From the NCBI GenBank assembly GCA_937868765.1, contig CALMNL010000016.1, positions 53,545-117,544 of the forward strand: 64,000 nucleotides of DNA, written 5' to 3'. Within the stretch, counting starts at the first letter, position 1, and each line of letters opens with the position of its first letter. Under the pieces are notes generated by a model that saw nothing but the letters and a program-made list of their open reading frames with translations, ran no database searches and was not told the DNA's origin. Made by a program: the position numbers and the translations under genes. This document shows, one piece after another, positions 44,397 through 53,533 of the stretch. This DNA comes from an uncultured Desulfatitalea sp. GTDB lineage: Bacteria; Desulfobacterota; Desulfobacteria; Desulfobacterales; Desulfosarcinaceae.

Positions 44397-46268
44397 TTAT
44401 AAAATCTCGACTCTGGCCCTGAAGCGCATTACTTCCTGTGTATTGTAATACTCCGTGCGTTTGGACTGAACGGACGGTTTACCGACAATCGCTGAATTCT
44501 TCAAATTGAGCAGATAGCCGGTCAATATATTCTCGAAAGCACCCGTTTCGCTGAAGATGATGCCTTCGATGAAGACGGCGCGCGCGCTGGCGTCCTTGGA
44601 CGCTTTTTTATCGGCGAAATTGGCCTCGATGCTGATCAAGCGTATGTTGTTCGGAGTCAGCTGGGCCAACTCGTTGAGCAGCGCCACCGGCATGTAACGC
44701 CGGGCAATGTCGCGATAAGCCTGGTGTTTGCTTTTATTCTGGGAATAGAGTGCCAGCAGGATCTCTTTTTCAGCCGGCGGATTGTACGTCAGAAGTTGTT
44801 GGTTCAGCTTGTCCAGCTGAGCACGCTTGGCATCCAGTCGCCGTTCCTGCCATGAAAACAAGCCGATGAAAGCGATAAGGCAGAGCATGCATGCCGTTAG
44901 GATCTGCAGGTTGATGCGTCGGATATCTTCCTGCCGGTTCCGATCCTGGTGGGTGAAAAGAACATTCGGAGTCCTGGCGTTGGTCGATAGCGCCAGGCCG
45001 ATGGCCGGCACGAAACTCTCTTTTTCGGCCTGGGTTTCAGGAATATTGACAGGCCGGGTGAAAGGCTTATCCGGCGTAAATGGATTCATCACTTCGATGG
45101 GCATATCCAACTGACGGCCGATGTAGTTTACGAGGGTCGGATTGGCTGTGATCTGACCTGAAAGATATATGCGGCGAACGCCTTCTCGGTGAAAATTCTG
45201 GGAATAATGCTCGAAAGTGCGTTCAACTTGTCTGATCAGGCGCTCCATGGCCGGCAGTAGCATTTGAAATACCTGGGCGGGATCATGGGCCTCTTCTATT
45301 TTGTTCCGCTCCTTGGCCAGGGGGGCACCGACAAAATCAAAGAAGATCCTTTGTGCGGCAGGCTGGATGGCCACAATGCGCTGGGCAGATATAGCTCCGC
45401 TATTATTGGGATTGGTGCCATCGGGCGCTATCAACTCTTCTTGGGAAAGCATGGCGCTATTGATGGCTTCCACCATGCTGCGCATTCCGGCCTTGATGCC
45501 CCTGGACAATATCAGATTACCGTTGCTGTAAATGGCGATACGTGACCAGTCGCGACCGACGAACAGGCAGCAGACATCCTGCTCTTCCTGAAAGAGGATC
45601 TGGGTGCGGAACAGGTTTTGAACAGCAAAGGGAACGATGGTGATGCCCTTAAGCGGGTATCCGATTTGATCGAAAGCCCATTTCAGATCGGCGATTTCAG
45701 TCTTGGGGGCCTTAAAGGCCATGACTTCGATCTTTTTCGCGCCCCCCTCGATCGTTTCACCGATGATTTCGTAATCGAGAATTTCTTCTTTGTCATTGAA
45801 GGTGACCTTCTTGGTGAAGGTCCAGTAGATGGCATTGGGAATCTGCTTGCGGGTCAGTTTGGGAATTCGCAGCGATCGTGTCTCCACCTTTCCCGAGGGA
45901 ATAGCGCTCCAGATATCGCATTTGGGACCGTCCCCGATCATCTGATCCAGACCGGTCTTGAGGTGATCCAGGAATTTCGGGTCTTTCAGGGAAACCTGCG
46001 AATTTAGTGGAATATCCAGATAATCCAGCAATTCATAGCTTTTATCGGATAAGCGTTCGGTCTTGGCCAGTTTGACATAGGTGTGCCCGATATCGATTCC
46101 CACGGTGTATTTTTTGGGGGAGCCCGGACCCTGAACCAGCCACGAATGCTTGGGAGCTTCGGCGGGCCTGTCGGTTTTTGGGGGCTGAGAGGCGTCAGGC
46201 TGCGGGTTGGGATTGCGAATCAGTGCAAGCAGCTTTTCAGTGGATCGAATTTCATCCGGCGCGGCCAA
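44397..46268 (-). CDS. PilM-PilN fusion (MshI-like) pilus assembly protein
   Basis: 623 residues from the chosen TTG. The first ~420 residues are a PilM actin-like domain: VGIDIGHTYVKLAK near 57, AIPSGKVETRSLRIPKL, FVGRDWSRIAIYSNGNLILS, RRIYLSGQITANPTLVNYIG. A membrane helix (about 440-460, ILTACMLCLIAFIGLFSW) and a PilN-like periplasmic part (LLNELAQLTPNNIRLISIEA) follow. The TTG at 46268 is preferred to the ATG at 46289 because AAGGAGAG lies between them at correct spacing for the TTG. First gene of the pilus assembly operon; the single chain replaces separate PilM and PilN. Confidence 0.92.
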   Translation of the reverse strand: MAAPDEIRSTEKLLALIRNPNPQPDASQPPKTDRPAEAPKHSWLVQGPGSPKKYTVGIDIGHTYVKLAKTERLSDKSYELLDYLDIPLNSQVSLKDPKFLDHLKTGLDQMIGDGPKCDIWSAIPSGKVETRSLRIPKLTRKQIPNAIYWTFTKKVTFNDKEEILDYEIIGETIEGGAKKIEVMAFKAPKTEIADLKWAFDQIGYPLKGITIVPFAVQNLFRTQILFQEEQDVCCLFVGRDWSRIAIYSNGNLILSRGIKAGMRSMVEAINSAMLSQEELIAPDGTNPNNSGAISAQRIVAIQPAAQRIFFDFVGAPLAKERNKIEEAHDPAQVFQMLLPAMERLIRQVERTFEHYSQNFHREGVRRIYLSGQITANPTLVNYIGRQLDMPIEVMNPFTPDKPFTRPVNIPETQAEKESFVPAIGLALSTNARTPNVLFTHQDRNRQEDIRRINLQILTACMLCLIAFIGLFSWQERRLDAKRAQLDKLNQQLLTYNPPAEKEILLALYSQNKSKHQAYRDIARRYMPVALLNELAQLTPNNIRLISIEANFADKKASKDASARAVFIEGIIFSETGAFENILTGYLLNLKNSAIVGKPSVQSKRTEYYNTQEVMRFRARVEIL

Positions 46269-46273
46269 GGCTT

Positions 46274-46281
46274 CTCTCCTT
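46274..46281 (-). promoter_or_regulatory. Ribosome site that sets a TTG start for PilM-N
   Basis: AAGGAGAG on the minus strand, about five bases upstream of the TTG at 46268. The ATG at 46289 would place this near-perfect Shine-Dalgarno sequence inside the coding region and has no such site of its own. Confidence 0.65.
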
Positions 46282-46289
46282 ACCTTCAT

Positions 46290-46594
46290 CGAATTAGGTC
46301 GTATGCAAGGTCGAATTTAATAAGGTGTTGTCAAATGGTCTTTTTTCGAATAATGGGCGCCATTTGTCAAGTCTATTTAACCCCAGGATGGATGTTACCT
46401 GCCGTTATTTTAGCAAAAATAGCTCAAGCAGATTTCGTAGGGGCATCCCTTGCGCTGGCACCGACGAATCGAAATCCAATAGATAGTTGCTTGAAAAATT
46501 AGGGGCTTCGGTGTATTTTTCTACTTCCTAATCATTACCCTGGTGGCACCGGGTCGCATGCAAGAGGTTTCTTTAGGGCGCGGGCAAGAACAAG
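46290..46594. other. Divergent intergenic region (pilus operon / nucleotide cyclase)
   Basis: 305 AT-rich bases between the pilus assembly operon (-) and the cyclase-ispF-uvrBC run (+). It contains the dyad at 46328-46370 but no convincing -35/-10 pair and no correctly spaced -24/-12 element on either strand. Promoters for both directions are expected here. Confidence 0.5.
46328..46370. promoter_or_regulatory. 11-bp imperfect dyad upstream of the pilus assembly operon
   Basis: TTGTCAAATGG at 46328-46338 and CCATTTGTCAA at 46360-46370 are inverted copies with only the central T mismatched, separated by 21 bases. On the minus strand each arm contains TTGACA, but neither has a good -10 at normal spacing. 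Possible operator for the assembly operon. Confidence 0.35.
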
Positions 46595-47617
46595 ATGGCC
46601 GATGCAAGGCATAAACACAAGCCTTTCTCAAACCGACTGAATCATACGGTGGTAACCGACCACATGGTTCTGATCGGCTTTGGATTGGCTGTTATTTACT
46701 GGTTGCTGGATTCATTTCTATCGCTGTTCCTCTCTTATGACAACTTCCTCGAAAAAATGCTCGGTGTGGAGTTGAGCAACATTTGGGGCCGCCTCATCGT
46801 TCTGTGCCTATTTGCCATTTTCGGCTCGCATGCCCAGTTCACTATGAATGAACGCAAAAAGGCGGCTGAAAAGATGGAGCGCGATGCCGCCACACGTGAA
46901 AGATTCCGACGCCTGCTATCGCCCGATTTGGCAGAACTGGTGGTAAACGGGCAGTTGACGGTGCAGCAGGGCGGAGAAAGCCGCGTGGTGACGGTTATGT
47001 TTACCGACATCCGGGGATTTACAGCCCTCAGCAGCAACTCCGAGGCATCTACGATTCTGCAAATGCTCAACGATTACTATGAAGTGGTGGTTGAAATCGT
47101 ATTCAGACATGAAGGCACGGTCGACAAATTCATGGGGGATGGCATGATGGTGCTATGGGGCGCACCGGTTCATCACCAGGATGATTGCGCCAGAGCGGTC
47201 AGGGCCGCTCTGGATATCCAACGAGCCATGGAGGCCTTCAATTTCGACCGTGCTTCCCGGGGGCAAATGCCCATCCAGGTGGGGATCGGCATCAACACCG
47301 GACCGGTGGTCGCGGGGTACCTGGGATCGAGTCGAACCATGAGTTACTCGGTGATCGGCGACACCGTCAATCTCGCTTCGCGGTTGTGCGCCGCGGCGCG
47401 GCCCGGCGAGATCGTTATTTCCGAATACACTCAATTCCTCGTGCAAAATGAAATTCTTACCCAACCTCGTGATTCCGTGTTTGCCAAAGGGAAAAGCCAG
47501 CCGCTGAAAGCCTATTCAGTGTCAGGCATCCAGTTAGCGACCTCTCACCCGCAGCATAATCCGCCTGCCGGTCGCCCGATGCCCCTTCATAAAAAAGAGG
47601 GGGTAAAGTATCAATAG
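46595..47617 (+). CDS. Membrane-bound class III adenylate/guanylate cyclase
   Basis: A 340-residue protein: two N-terminal membrane helices (about 24-46 and 66-80), a short linker helix, and a class III cyclase domain (about 128-315). Metal ligands Asp138 (MFTDIRGF) and Asp182 (FMGDG), purine-selecting Lys178 and Asp256 (VIGDTVNLASR), and transition-state Asn259 and Arg263 are all in place, favouring adenylate cyclase activity. No sensor domain besides the membrane part. It is divergent from the pilus assembly operon and 35 bases upstream of ispF on the same strand. Confidence 0.93.
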   Translation: MADARHKHKPFSNRLNHTVVTDHMVLIGFGLAVIYWLLDSFLSLFLSYDNFLEKMLGVELSNIWGRLIVLCLFAIFGSHAQFTMNERKKAAEKMERDAATRERFRRLLSPDLAELVVNGQLTVQQGGESRVVTVMFTDIRGFTALSSNSEASTILQMLNDYYEVVVEIVFRHEGTVDKFMGDGMMVLWGAPVHHQDDCARAVRAALDIQRAMEAFNFDRASRGQMPIQVGIGINTGPVVAGYLGSSRTMSYSVIGDTVNLASRLCAAARPGEIVISEYTQFLVQNEILTQPRDSVFAKGKSQPLKAYSVSGIQLATSHPQHNPPAGRPMPLHKKEGVKYQ

Positions 47618-47652
47618 CGGTCCGGGCATCAATAGATCAACGTGAGGTTATT

Positions 47653-48126
47653 ATGCGCATAGGGACAGGTTACGATGTGCACCGCCTGGTCAAAGGACGG
47701 CCATTGGTCCTGGGCGGGGTTACCATACCATTCGAAAAGGGATTGTTGGGCCATTCGGATGCCGACGTTCTGGTGCACGCCGTTTGCGATGCGCTGCTGG
47801 GGGCGGCAGGACTGGCTGATATTGGACATCATTTCCCGGATTCCGACGAGAGTTATAAAAACATATACAGTATTGAGTTGCTCCGGCGAAGTTATGCGCT
47901 CGTCATGGCGCACGGGTACGTGCTCATCAATATGGATGCAACCATTTTCGCCCAGGCCCCCAAGCTGGCGCCCCACCGCGAAGCCATGCAGCGGACCATG
48001 GCCCAGGCCATGCAGGTTCCGGCAGATCAGATCAATATCAAGGCCACCACCACCGAAGGGCTGGGAGAGATAGGCGCCGGCGAGGGCATGGCAGCCATGT
48101 GCGTGGCCTTGATCGGCCCGCAATAA
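47653..48126 (+). CDS. ispF: 2-C-methyl-D-erythritol 2,4-cyclodiphosphate synthase
   Basis: A 157-residue IspF of normal length, fifth step of the MEP isoprenoid pathway. Zinc ligands Asp8 and His10 (GYDVHR) and the His in GHSDADVLVHA are present, as is the C-terminal KATTTEGLGEIGAGEG signature. Start ATG has GAGG seven bases upstream. ispD is not adjacent. Follows the cyclase gene by 35 bases and precedes uvrB by 79. Confidence 0.97.
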   Translation: MRIGTGYDVHRLVKGRPLVLGGVTIPFEKGLLGHSDADVLVHAVCDALLGAAGLADIGHHFPDSDESYKNIYSIELLRRSYALVMAHGYVLINMDATIFAQAPKLAPHREAMQRTMAQAMQVPADQINIKATTTEGLGEIGAGEGMAAMCVALIGPQ

Positions 48127-48205
48127 CTCCTATCTTGGAAATCGTTTTGACGCCCGAGCCTGATTTCAGACTCGCATGGCCGCTTCCGCCGGCAGAGGAT
48201 CTAGT

Positions 48206-50197
48206 ATGCAGTCTTTCAAGATTAGCTCCAGTTTTACACCCCGGGGCGATCAGCCCAACGCAGTGGCCAGATTGTGCCAGGGGTTGCGAGATCAACGCAA
48301 AGATCAGGTGCTTCTAGGCGTTACCGGTTCGGGCAAGACTTTCACCATGGCCCATGTCATCGAGGCCATGAACCGTCCGACCCTGGTCATTGCGCCGAAT
48401 AAGACGCTGGCCGCGCAACTGTACCATGAGTTCAAACAGCTCTTTCCAGATAATGCCGTGGAATATTTCGTAAGCTATTACGATTATTATCAGCCGGAAG
48501 CCTACATCCCCAGCAGCGATACCTATATTCAGAAAGACTCCTCGATCAACGACCTCATCGACAAAATGCGTCACTCGGCCACACGATCGGTGCTTTCGCG
48601 GCGGGATGTGCTGGTGGTGGCCAGCGTCTCGTGCATCTTTGGCTTGGGAGCGCCCGAAGACTACCTGGCCATGCGCATCGATCTGCACAAAGAGATGGCG
48701 CTTTCCCGGGAAAAGCTGCTGCGCGACCTGGTAGCCATGCAATACCAGCGCAATGACATGGATTTTCACCGCGGCACCTTTCGGGTCAGGGGGGATCGGG
48801 TGGAAATCTTTCCGGCCTATGAGGAGAGCCAGGCGTTGCGTATCGACTTTTTCGGAGATGCCATCGACGCCATTCAGGAGATCGATCCTTTGCGGGGAGC
48901 GGCCTTGCGCGAGCTCAAGGCCGTTTCCATTTTTCCAGCCAGTCACTATGTGACCACCCGTCAAACTCTTACACGCGCCATCCAGAGCATTTTGACCGAA
49001 CTCAAGGCGCGGGTGGATTATTTCAGAAACGAGAATAAGCTGATCGAAGCCCAGCGGGTGGAAGAGCGTACCCGCTTCGACCTGGAGATGATTCAGGAGT
49101 TGGGGTACTGCAACGGCATCGAAAATTATTCGCGCCATCTGACCGGCAGGCGTGCCGGAGAGCCGCCTCCCACGTTGCTCGACTATTTCCCTCGCGACTA
49201 CCTGATGTTCATCGATGAATGCCACATCGGCGTGCCGCAGTTGCGTGCCATGTACAAGGGAGATCGCTCGCGCAAGGAAACCTTGGTCGAGTACGGTTTC
49301 CGCCTGCCTTCGGCCCTGGACAACCGGCCGCTGCGCTTCGACGAATGGAGGCGGCGGGTGAACCAGGTGATCTATGTTTCAGCCACCCCCGCGGAATATG
49401 AAATGGAAAAGGCCCAGGGAGCGGTGGTGGAACAGATCGTTCGTCCCACGGGGCTGGTGGACCCGGAGATCCTGGTCCGGCCGGCCGGACACCAGGTGGA
49501 CGACCTGTATGCCGAGATTGTGGCGCGCAAGCAGCGCAACGAGCGTGTCCTGGTGACCACCCTGACCAAGCGCATGGCCGAAGATCTGACGGAATATTAC
49601 GCCGAGATGGGCGTCGCGGTGCGTTACCTGCATTCGGACATCAATACCTTGGAGCGCATGGAGATCATCCAGGAACTGCGCATGGGTAAATTCGATGTGC
49701 TCATTGGTATCAATCTGCTGCGAGAAGGGTTGGACATTCCCGAAGTGAGTCTGGTGGCCGTTCTGGATGCGGACAAGGAGGGATTCTTACGATCCACCCG
49801 GTCGTTAATCCAGACATTCGGCCGGGCCGCGCGGAATCTCAACGGAACGGTGATCCTGTATGCCGACGCCCAGACGCCCTCCATGCGCCAGGCCATGGAG
49901 GAAACGGAACGCCGACGGCTCATTCAAACCGAGTACAATGTGGCCAACCGAATCGTGCCGTATTCGGTGCAAAAAGAGATCCGTTCCGTCTTCGATCTGA
50001 GCCAGGCAAATGAAGAGCGCGTGGAAACGGTGGCCGCGCCGGCACCGGCCTATGGATCGGGCGAGCAAATAGAAAATACCATTGAGCGTTTGGAAAAAGA
50101 GATGCTTCAGGCCGCCCGTGAGCTCGAATTCGAGCGGGCCGCAGAATTGCGCGACCGGATCAAGACTCTGCAGCGCAAATTGCTCTTCCAATCCTGA
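48206..50197 (+). CDS. uvrB: UvrB, excinuclease ABC subunit B
   Basis: A 663-residue UvrB, the damage-verifying helicase-like subunit of nucleotide excision repair. Walker A GVTGSGKT near 37, beta-hairpin region [20 protein letters not shown] near 91-110, the [20 protein letters not shown] block near 350, [14 protein letters not shown] near 500, QTFGRAARN near 540, and a C-terminal UVR domain ([17 protein letters not shown]). The Walker B motif is DECH rather than the common DESH. Start ATG at 48206 has GAGGAT six bases upstream; 10 more residues are open upstream. uvrC follows after 25 bases. Confidence 0.98.
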   Translation: MQSFKISSSFTPRGDQPNAVARLCQGLRDQRKDQVLLGVTGSGKTFTMAHVIEAMNRPTLVIAPNKTLAAQLYHEFKQLFPDNAVEYFVSYYDYYQPEAYIPSSDTYIQKDSSINDLIDKMRHSATRSVLSRRDVLVVASVSCIFGLGAPEDYLAMRIDLHKEMALSREKLLRDLVAMQYQRNDMDFHRGTFRVRGDRVEIFPAYEESQALRIDFFGDAIDAIQEIDPLRGAALRELKAVSIFPASHYVTTRQTLTRAIQSILTELKARVDYFRNENKLIEAQRVEERTRFDLEMIQELGYCNGIENYSRHLTGRRAGEPPPTLLDYFPRDYLMFIDECHIGVPQLRAMYKGDRSRKETLVEYGFRLPSALDNRPLRFDEWRRRVNQVIYVSATPAEYEMEKAQGAVVEQIVRPTGLVDPEILVRPAGHQVDDLYAEIVARKQRNERVLVTTLTKRMAEDLTEYYAEMGVAVRYLHSDINTLERMEIIQELRMGKFDVLIGINLLREGLDIPEVSLVAVLDADKEGFLRSTRSLIQTFGRAARNLNGTVILYADAQTPSMRQAMEETERRRLIQTEYNVANRIVPYSVQKEIRSVFDLSQANEERVETVAAPAPAYGSGEQIENTIERLEKEMLQAARELEFERAAELRDRIKTLQRKLLFQS

Positions 50198-50222
50198 CCG
50201 CATAGCAGCATACTTATCAATC

Positions 50223-52070
50223 ATGGAAACCACATCCAACCCTACACACAGCCGGGAAACCCTCGTCGAACAGTTGACCCACGTGGCCTCCCTGCCTGGC
50301 GTGTATCTGATGCGGGACGATCAGGGCGCCATCCTCTATGTGGGCAAGGCGCGCAACCTGAAGAAGCGGTTGCAGAGCTATTTTCAGGCCGGCCGCCCCC
50401 ATGATCCCAAGACCGCAATGCTGCTCACCAAGGTCGCCTCCTACGAGACCATTTTGACCCATTCCGAAAAAGAAGCGCTGATTCTGGAATCCAATTTGAT
50501 CAAGCGCCACCGGCCCAGGTACAACGTGGTCCTGAAAGACGACAAGCGCTATCCTTCCTTGCGCCTGAATGTCAACGACCGGTATCCCAATTTGACCATC
50601 GTGCGCAAACCACAACACGACGGCGCCCTCTATTTCGGCCCCTATGCTTCGGCCGGGGCCGTGCGCCAGAGCCTTAAATTCATTAATAAAACATTCAAGT
50701 TGTGCAAATGCCGTTGTGAAAGTTTTAAAAAAAGAGCCCGGCCCTGCCTCAACTATCAAATGGATTTGTGCATGGGGCCTTGTTTCCAGGAAATCGACCC
50801 CAAAGCGTACCGGGAAGTCGTCAAGGAGGTCGTTGCCTTTTTGAGAGGTCGTACTCCGGATTTGATCCGCAAGATCAAGAAACAAATGACAGCCGCGGCT
50901 GAAAATCAAAATTTCGAACAAGCCGCCCGGCTGCGGGACAAGATGTTTGCCCTGGAACGCACCTTGGAACGGCAGGTATCGGTGACCAACGATTTTTCAG
51001 ACCGGGATGTGGTGGGGGGTGTTCTGGATGAAAATGTGTCTGTAGTGACGTTGCTGAGGGTCCGAGGTGGATTTCTCTTGGGAACGCGGCACTTTGTCTT
51101 TGAAGATGCCCTGGGCTCGATTTCGGAACAATTGGGGGCCTTTATCGAACAGTATTATGGCCAGGACCACCTGGTTCCCAAGGAACTCCTGGTCAGTCAC
51201 ATGCCACCGGATCAGGACCTGCTCGAAGAGCTGCTGTATGAGAAACGGGGGGGGAGGTCGGCGATCATCGCACCCCAGCGCGGCGACAAACAGAAGCTGG
51301 TGGAGGTGGCGCTGCAAAATGCCAGACAAGCCCTGGAAGACCATCGGCGCCTCGGACAGGATCAAAGGGATTTGCTGCAGCGACTGCAAAATCGGTTGCA
51401 CCTCAGACGCCTGCCCGCGCGCATCGAATGTTTCGACAACTCCAATCTGAGTGGTACCGAACCGGTGGCCGCCATGGTGGTATTTGAAAACGGGGTACCG
51501 CAGCCGTCAGCCTACCGTAAATTCAAGCTGAAGGCCTTCGGAAAGCCGGACGACTATGCGCACATGGCCGAAGTGCTTCAACGGCGTTTGCTCAACGAGG
51601 AGATGGCCGGGCATCCCCCGGACCTGTTGTTGGTCGATGGGGGCAGGGGGCAGCTCAATGTGGCCCTCAAGGTGCTCGGTATTCTCAACTTGACGGACAA
51701 GGTGGACGTGGCCGGTATTGCAAAAAAAGATCTTTCCGCCGGCGAGGATCAGGACCGGATCTATCTGGCAGGCAGGGTTAATCCGGTCCAATTCGGGCGG
51801 GAACAGGATCTGTTGCGGTTTTTGCAACGCATCCGGGACGAGGCCCATCGCTTCGCCATCACCTTCCAGCGTCTGCGGCGAAAAAAAACGGTATTGCGCT
51901 CCCGCTTGGACGAGATCGAGGGAATCGGGCCAAAACGCAGAGCGCAGTTGCTAAGTCATTTCGGAGGGTTACAGAGGATCAGGGCAGCCAGCCTGGAGGA
52001 ATTGCAGGCGCTGCCCGGCATCTCGCCTCAATTGGCACAGAATATTAAAAAGGCATTGGTCTCTGAATGA
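50223..52070 (+). CDS. uvrC: UvrC, excinuclease ABC subunit C
   Basis: A 615-residue UvrC, the dual-incision nuclease. N-terminal GIY-YIG domain (GVYLMRDD...ILYVGKARNLKKRL, residues about 20-48), a Cys cluster with CKCRCESFKKRARPCLNYQM near 165, UVR domain (NFEQAARLRDKMFAL near 225), RNase H-like nuclease (RIECFDNSNLSG near 402, LLLVDGGRGQLNVAL near 470), and two helix-hairpin-helix motifs at the end (EGIGPKRRAQLL, LPGISPQLAQNI). ATG at 50223 is the family-like start although its ribosome site is weak; the longer open frame overlaps uvrB. Confidence 0.98.
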   Translation: METTSNPTHSRETLVEQLTHVASLPGVYLMRDDQGAILYVGKARNLKKRLQSYFQAGRPHDPKTAMLLTKVASYETILTHSEKEALILESNLIKRHRPRYNVVLKDDKRYPSLRLNVNDRYPNLTIVRKPQHDGALYFGPYASAGAVRQSLKFINKTFKLCKCRCESFKKRARPCLNYQMDLCMGPCFQEIDPKAYREVVKEVVAFLRGRTPDLIRKIKKQMTAAAENQNFEQAARLRDKMFALERTLERQVSVTNDFSDRDVVGGVLDENVSVVTLLRVRGGFLLGTRHFVFEDALGSISEQLGAFIEQYYGQDHLVPKELLVSHMPPDQDLLEELLYEKRGGRSAIIAPQRGDKQKLVEVALQNARQALEDHRRLGQDQRDLLQRLQNRLHLRRLPARIECFDNSNLSGTEPVAAMVVFENGVPQPSAYRKFKLKAFGKPDDYAHMAEVLQRRLLNEEMAGHPPDLLLVDGGRGQLNVALKVLGILNLTDKVDVAGIAKKDLSAGEDQDRIYLAGRVNPVQFGREQDLLRFLQRIRDEAHRFAITFQRLRRKKTVLRSRLDEIEGIGPKRRAQLLSHFGGLQRIRAASLEELQALPGISPQLAQNIKKALVSE

Positions 52071-52240
52071 CATTCAGTGGTTATGTCTTTTATGGGCCGA
52101 TTAGCTCCTGGAGTTCGTGATTGACATATCTCTCGAATTGTGTTTTCGCAATAATTTCCCTATGGAAACCGCATCCTCCGGGATGTCTGGCACGCTGATT
52201 TTTTCATCAACCCATCATAACCCCAATGGAGATCCGAACA

Positions 52241-53221
52241 ATGAAAAAGCCCGTACGCGTCACTATTACCGGAGCCGCCGGACAGATCAGTTATGCCCTC
52301 ATCCCCCGCATCGCCCATGGCGACATGCTCGGCAAAGACCAGCCGGTCATACTCCAACTGCTGGAAATTCCACCGGCCATGAATGCCCTCAACGGAGTGA
52401 TTATGGAGTTGAGCGATTGCGCCTTTCCGCTGCTGGCGGGGGTGATCGCCACCGATGACCCCAATGTGGCCTTCAAGGACAGCGACTATGCACTCCTGGT
52501 TGGCGCGCGGCCCCGGGGGCCAGGCATGGAGCGTTCGGATCTGCTCAAGGTGAATGCGCAGATATTCTCCGTTCAGGGTAAAGCCCTGGATCAGCATGCC
52601 AGTCGAAATGTAAAGGTCCTCGTGGTGGGAAACCCTGCCAACACCAACACTTTGATCGCATTGAAGAACGCACCTGGTTTGAATCCGCGCAATTTCACGG
52701 CCATGATGCGCCTGGATCACAATCGTTCCCTTTTTCAGCTGGCCGAAAAAGCCGGCAGCCAGACGACTAAAGTTGAGAAGGTGGTAGTATGGGGCAATCA
52801 CTCGGCCACCCAGTATCCAGATATCAGTTATGCCACCATCGACGGAAAGCCGGCCAAACAATGCGTTCCCGAAGATTGGTATGTCAATACGTTCATCCCC
52901 ACCGTTCAACAGCGAGGGGCCGCCATCATCAAGGCGCGTGGTGCATCCAGCGCCGCATCAGCCGCCTCCGCCGCAATTGATCACATGCGGGATTGGGCTC
53001 TGGGCAGCGGCGGCAAGTGGGTCAGCATGGGGGTATACAGCGCCGGTAACGCTTACGGCATCAATAACGACATTATTTATGCGCTTCCGATCGTATGTGA
53101 AAAGGGAGAGTGGCGTGAGATCACAGGACTTGAAATCAACACTTTTAGCCGCGAACGGATGAAGGCGACCGAAAAAGAACTCCTTGAGGAAAAGGCAGCA
53201 ATTGCCGATCTTATTAAATAG
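52241..53221 (+). CDS. mdh: NAD-dependent malate dehydrogenase (type 2, cytosolic-like)
   Basis: A 326-residue malate dehydrogenase of the MDH2/cytosolic-like group, converting malate and oxaloacetate. NAD-binding [18 protein letters not shown] at residues about 8-25, VVGNPANTN near 130, MMRLDHNRS with the substrate Arg and catalytic Asp near 158, and active-site His in [11 protein letters not shown] near 188. Start ATG at 52241 has TGGAGAT upstream. A TTGACA near 52120 may be a -35 element but its -10 is unclear. Followed by a hairpin terminator. Confidence 0.96.
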   Translation: MKKPVRVTITGAAGQISYALIPRIAHGDMLGKDQPVILQLLEIPPAMNALNGVIMELSDCAFPLLAGVIATDDPNVAFKDSDYALLVGARPRGPGMERSDLLKVNAQIFSVQGKALDQHASRNVKVLVVGNPANTNTLIALKNAPGLNPRNFTAMMRLDHNRSLFQLAEKAGSQTTKVEKVVVWGNHSATQYPDISYATIDGKPAKQCVPEDWYVNTFIPTVQQRGAAIIKARGASSAASAASAAIDHMRDWALGSGGKWVSMGVYSAGNAYGINNDIIYALPIVCEKGEWREITGLEINTFSRERMKATEKELLEEKAAIADLIK

Positions 53222-53533
53222 GCGCCATTTCCGGATGGAAGCGTGACCCATCATGCGCCGCTGATATGGGTGCATGGTGGGTCTTGGCAGGGGCGGGCTG
53301 CCTCCTCCATAGTGGCCAAATGTCTATAGATCATTTAAATAACTATTAAATATTGACTTATTGGTTACAAGCGAGGTAAATGTATATTTCCGTGTGCATC
53401 TGCGGACGGCCCTGGCTGTGCCGCTTCCGAAGCTATGGAAAACCGCGATAAACACATCCCGATCGCGGAGTTCGTCGGGACGATTGAAGAGGGCTTGCCT
53501 GTGGCATGATTGCACCACCGTGACGAGGACTTG
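53222..53533. other. Intergenic region between mdh and the TPR-like gene
   Basis: 312 bases. It contains the hairpin at 53245-53283, then an AT-rich tract (53325-53400) with a TTGACT at 53353-53358 and a weak TAAATG 18 bases later, a possible promoter for the TPR-like/MglA/PATAN genes. Two tiny open frames of 23-24 codons near 53380-53510 have no supporting features. Confidence 0.5.
53245..53283 (+). terminator. Hairpin terminator after mdh
   Basis: GACCCATCATGC at 53245-53256 pairs over 12 positions with GCATGGTGGGTC at 53272-53283 (one G-T pair), 24 bases after the mdh stop. The T run after it is poor (TTGG), so efficiency is uncertain. Confidence 0.5.

Noticed and set aside
46544..46559. 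TGGCAC near the cyclase gene as a sigma-54 promoter
   Set aside because: The GC element falls one base too close to GG; this spacing is strictly required for sigma-54 recognition.
53380..53510. Two tiny open frames (23 and 24 codons) before the TPR-like gene
   Set aside because: Ribosome-site spacing is wrong for the first and absent for the second; nothing else supports translation.
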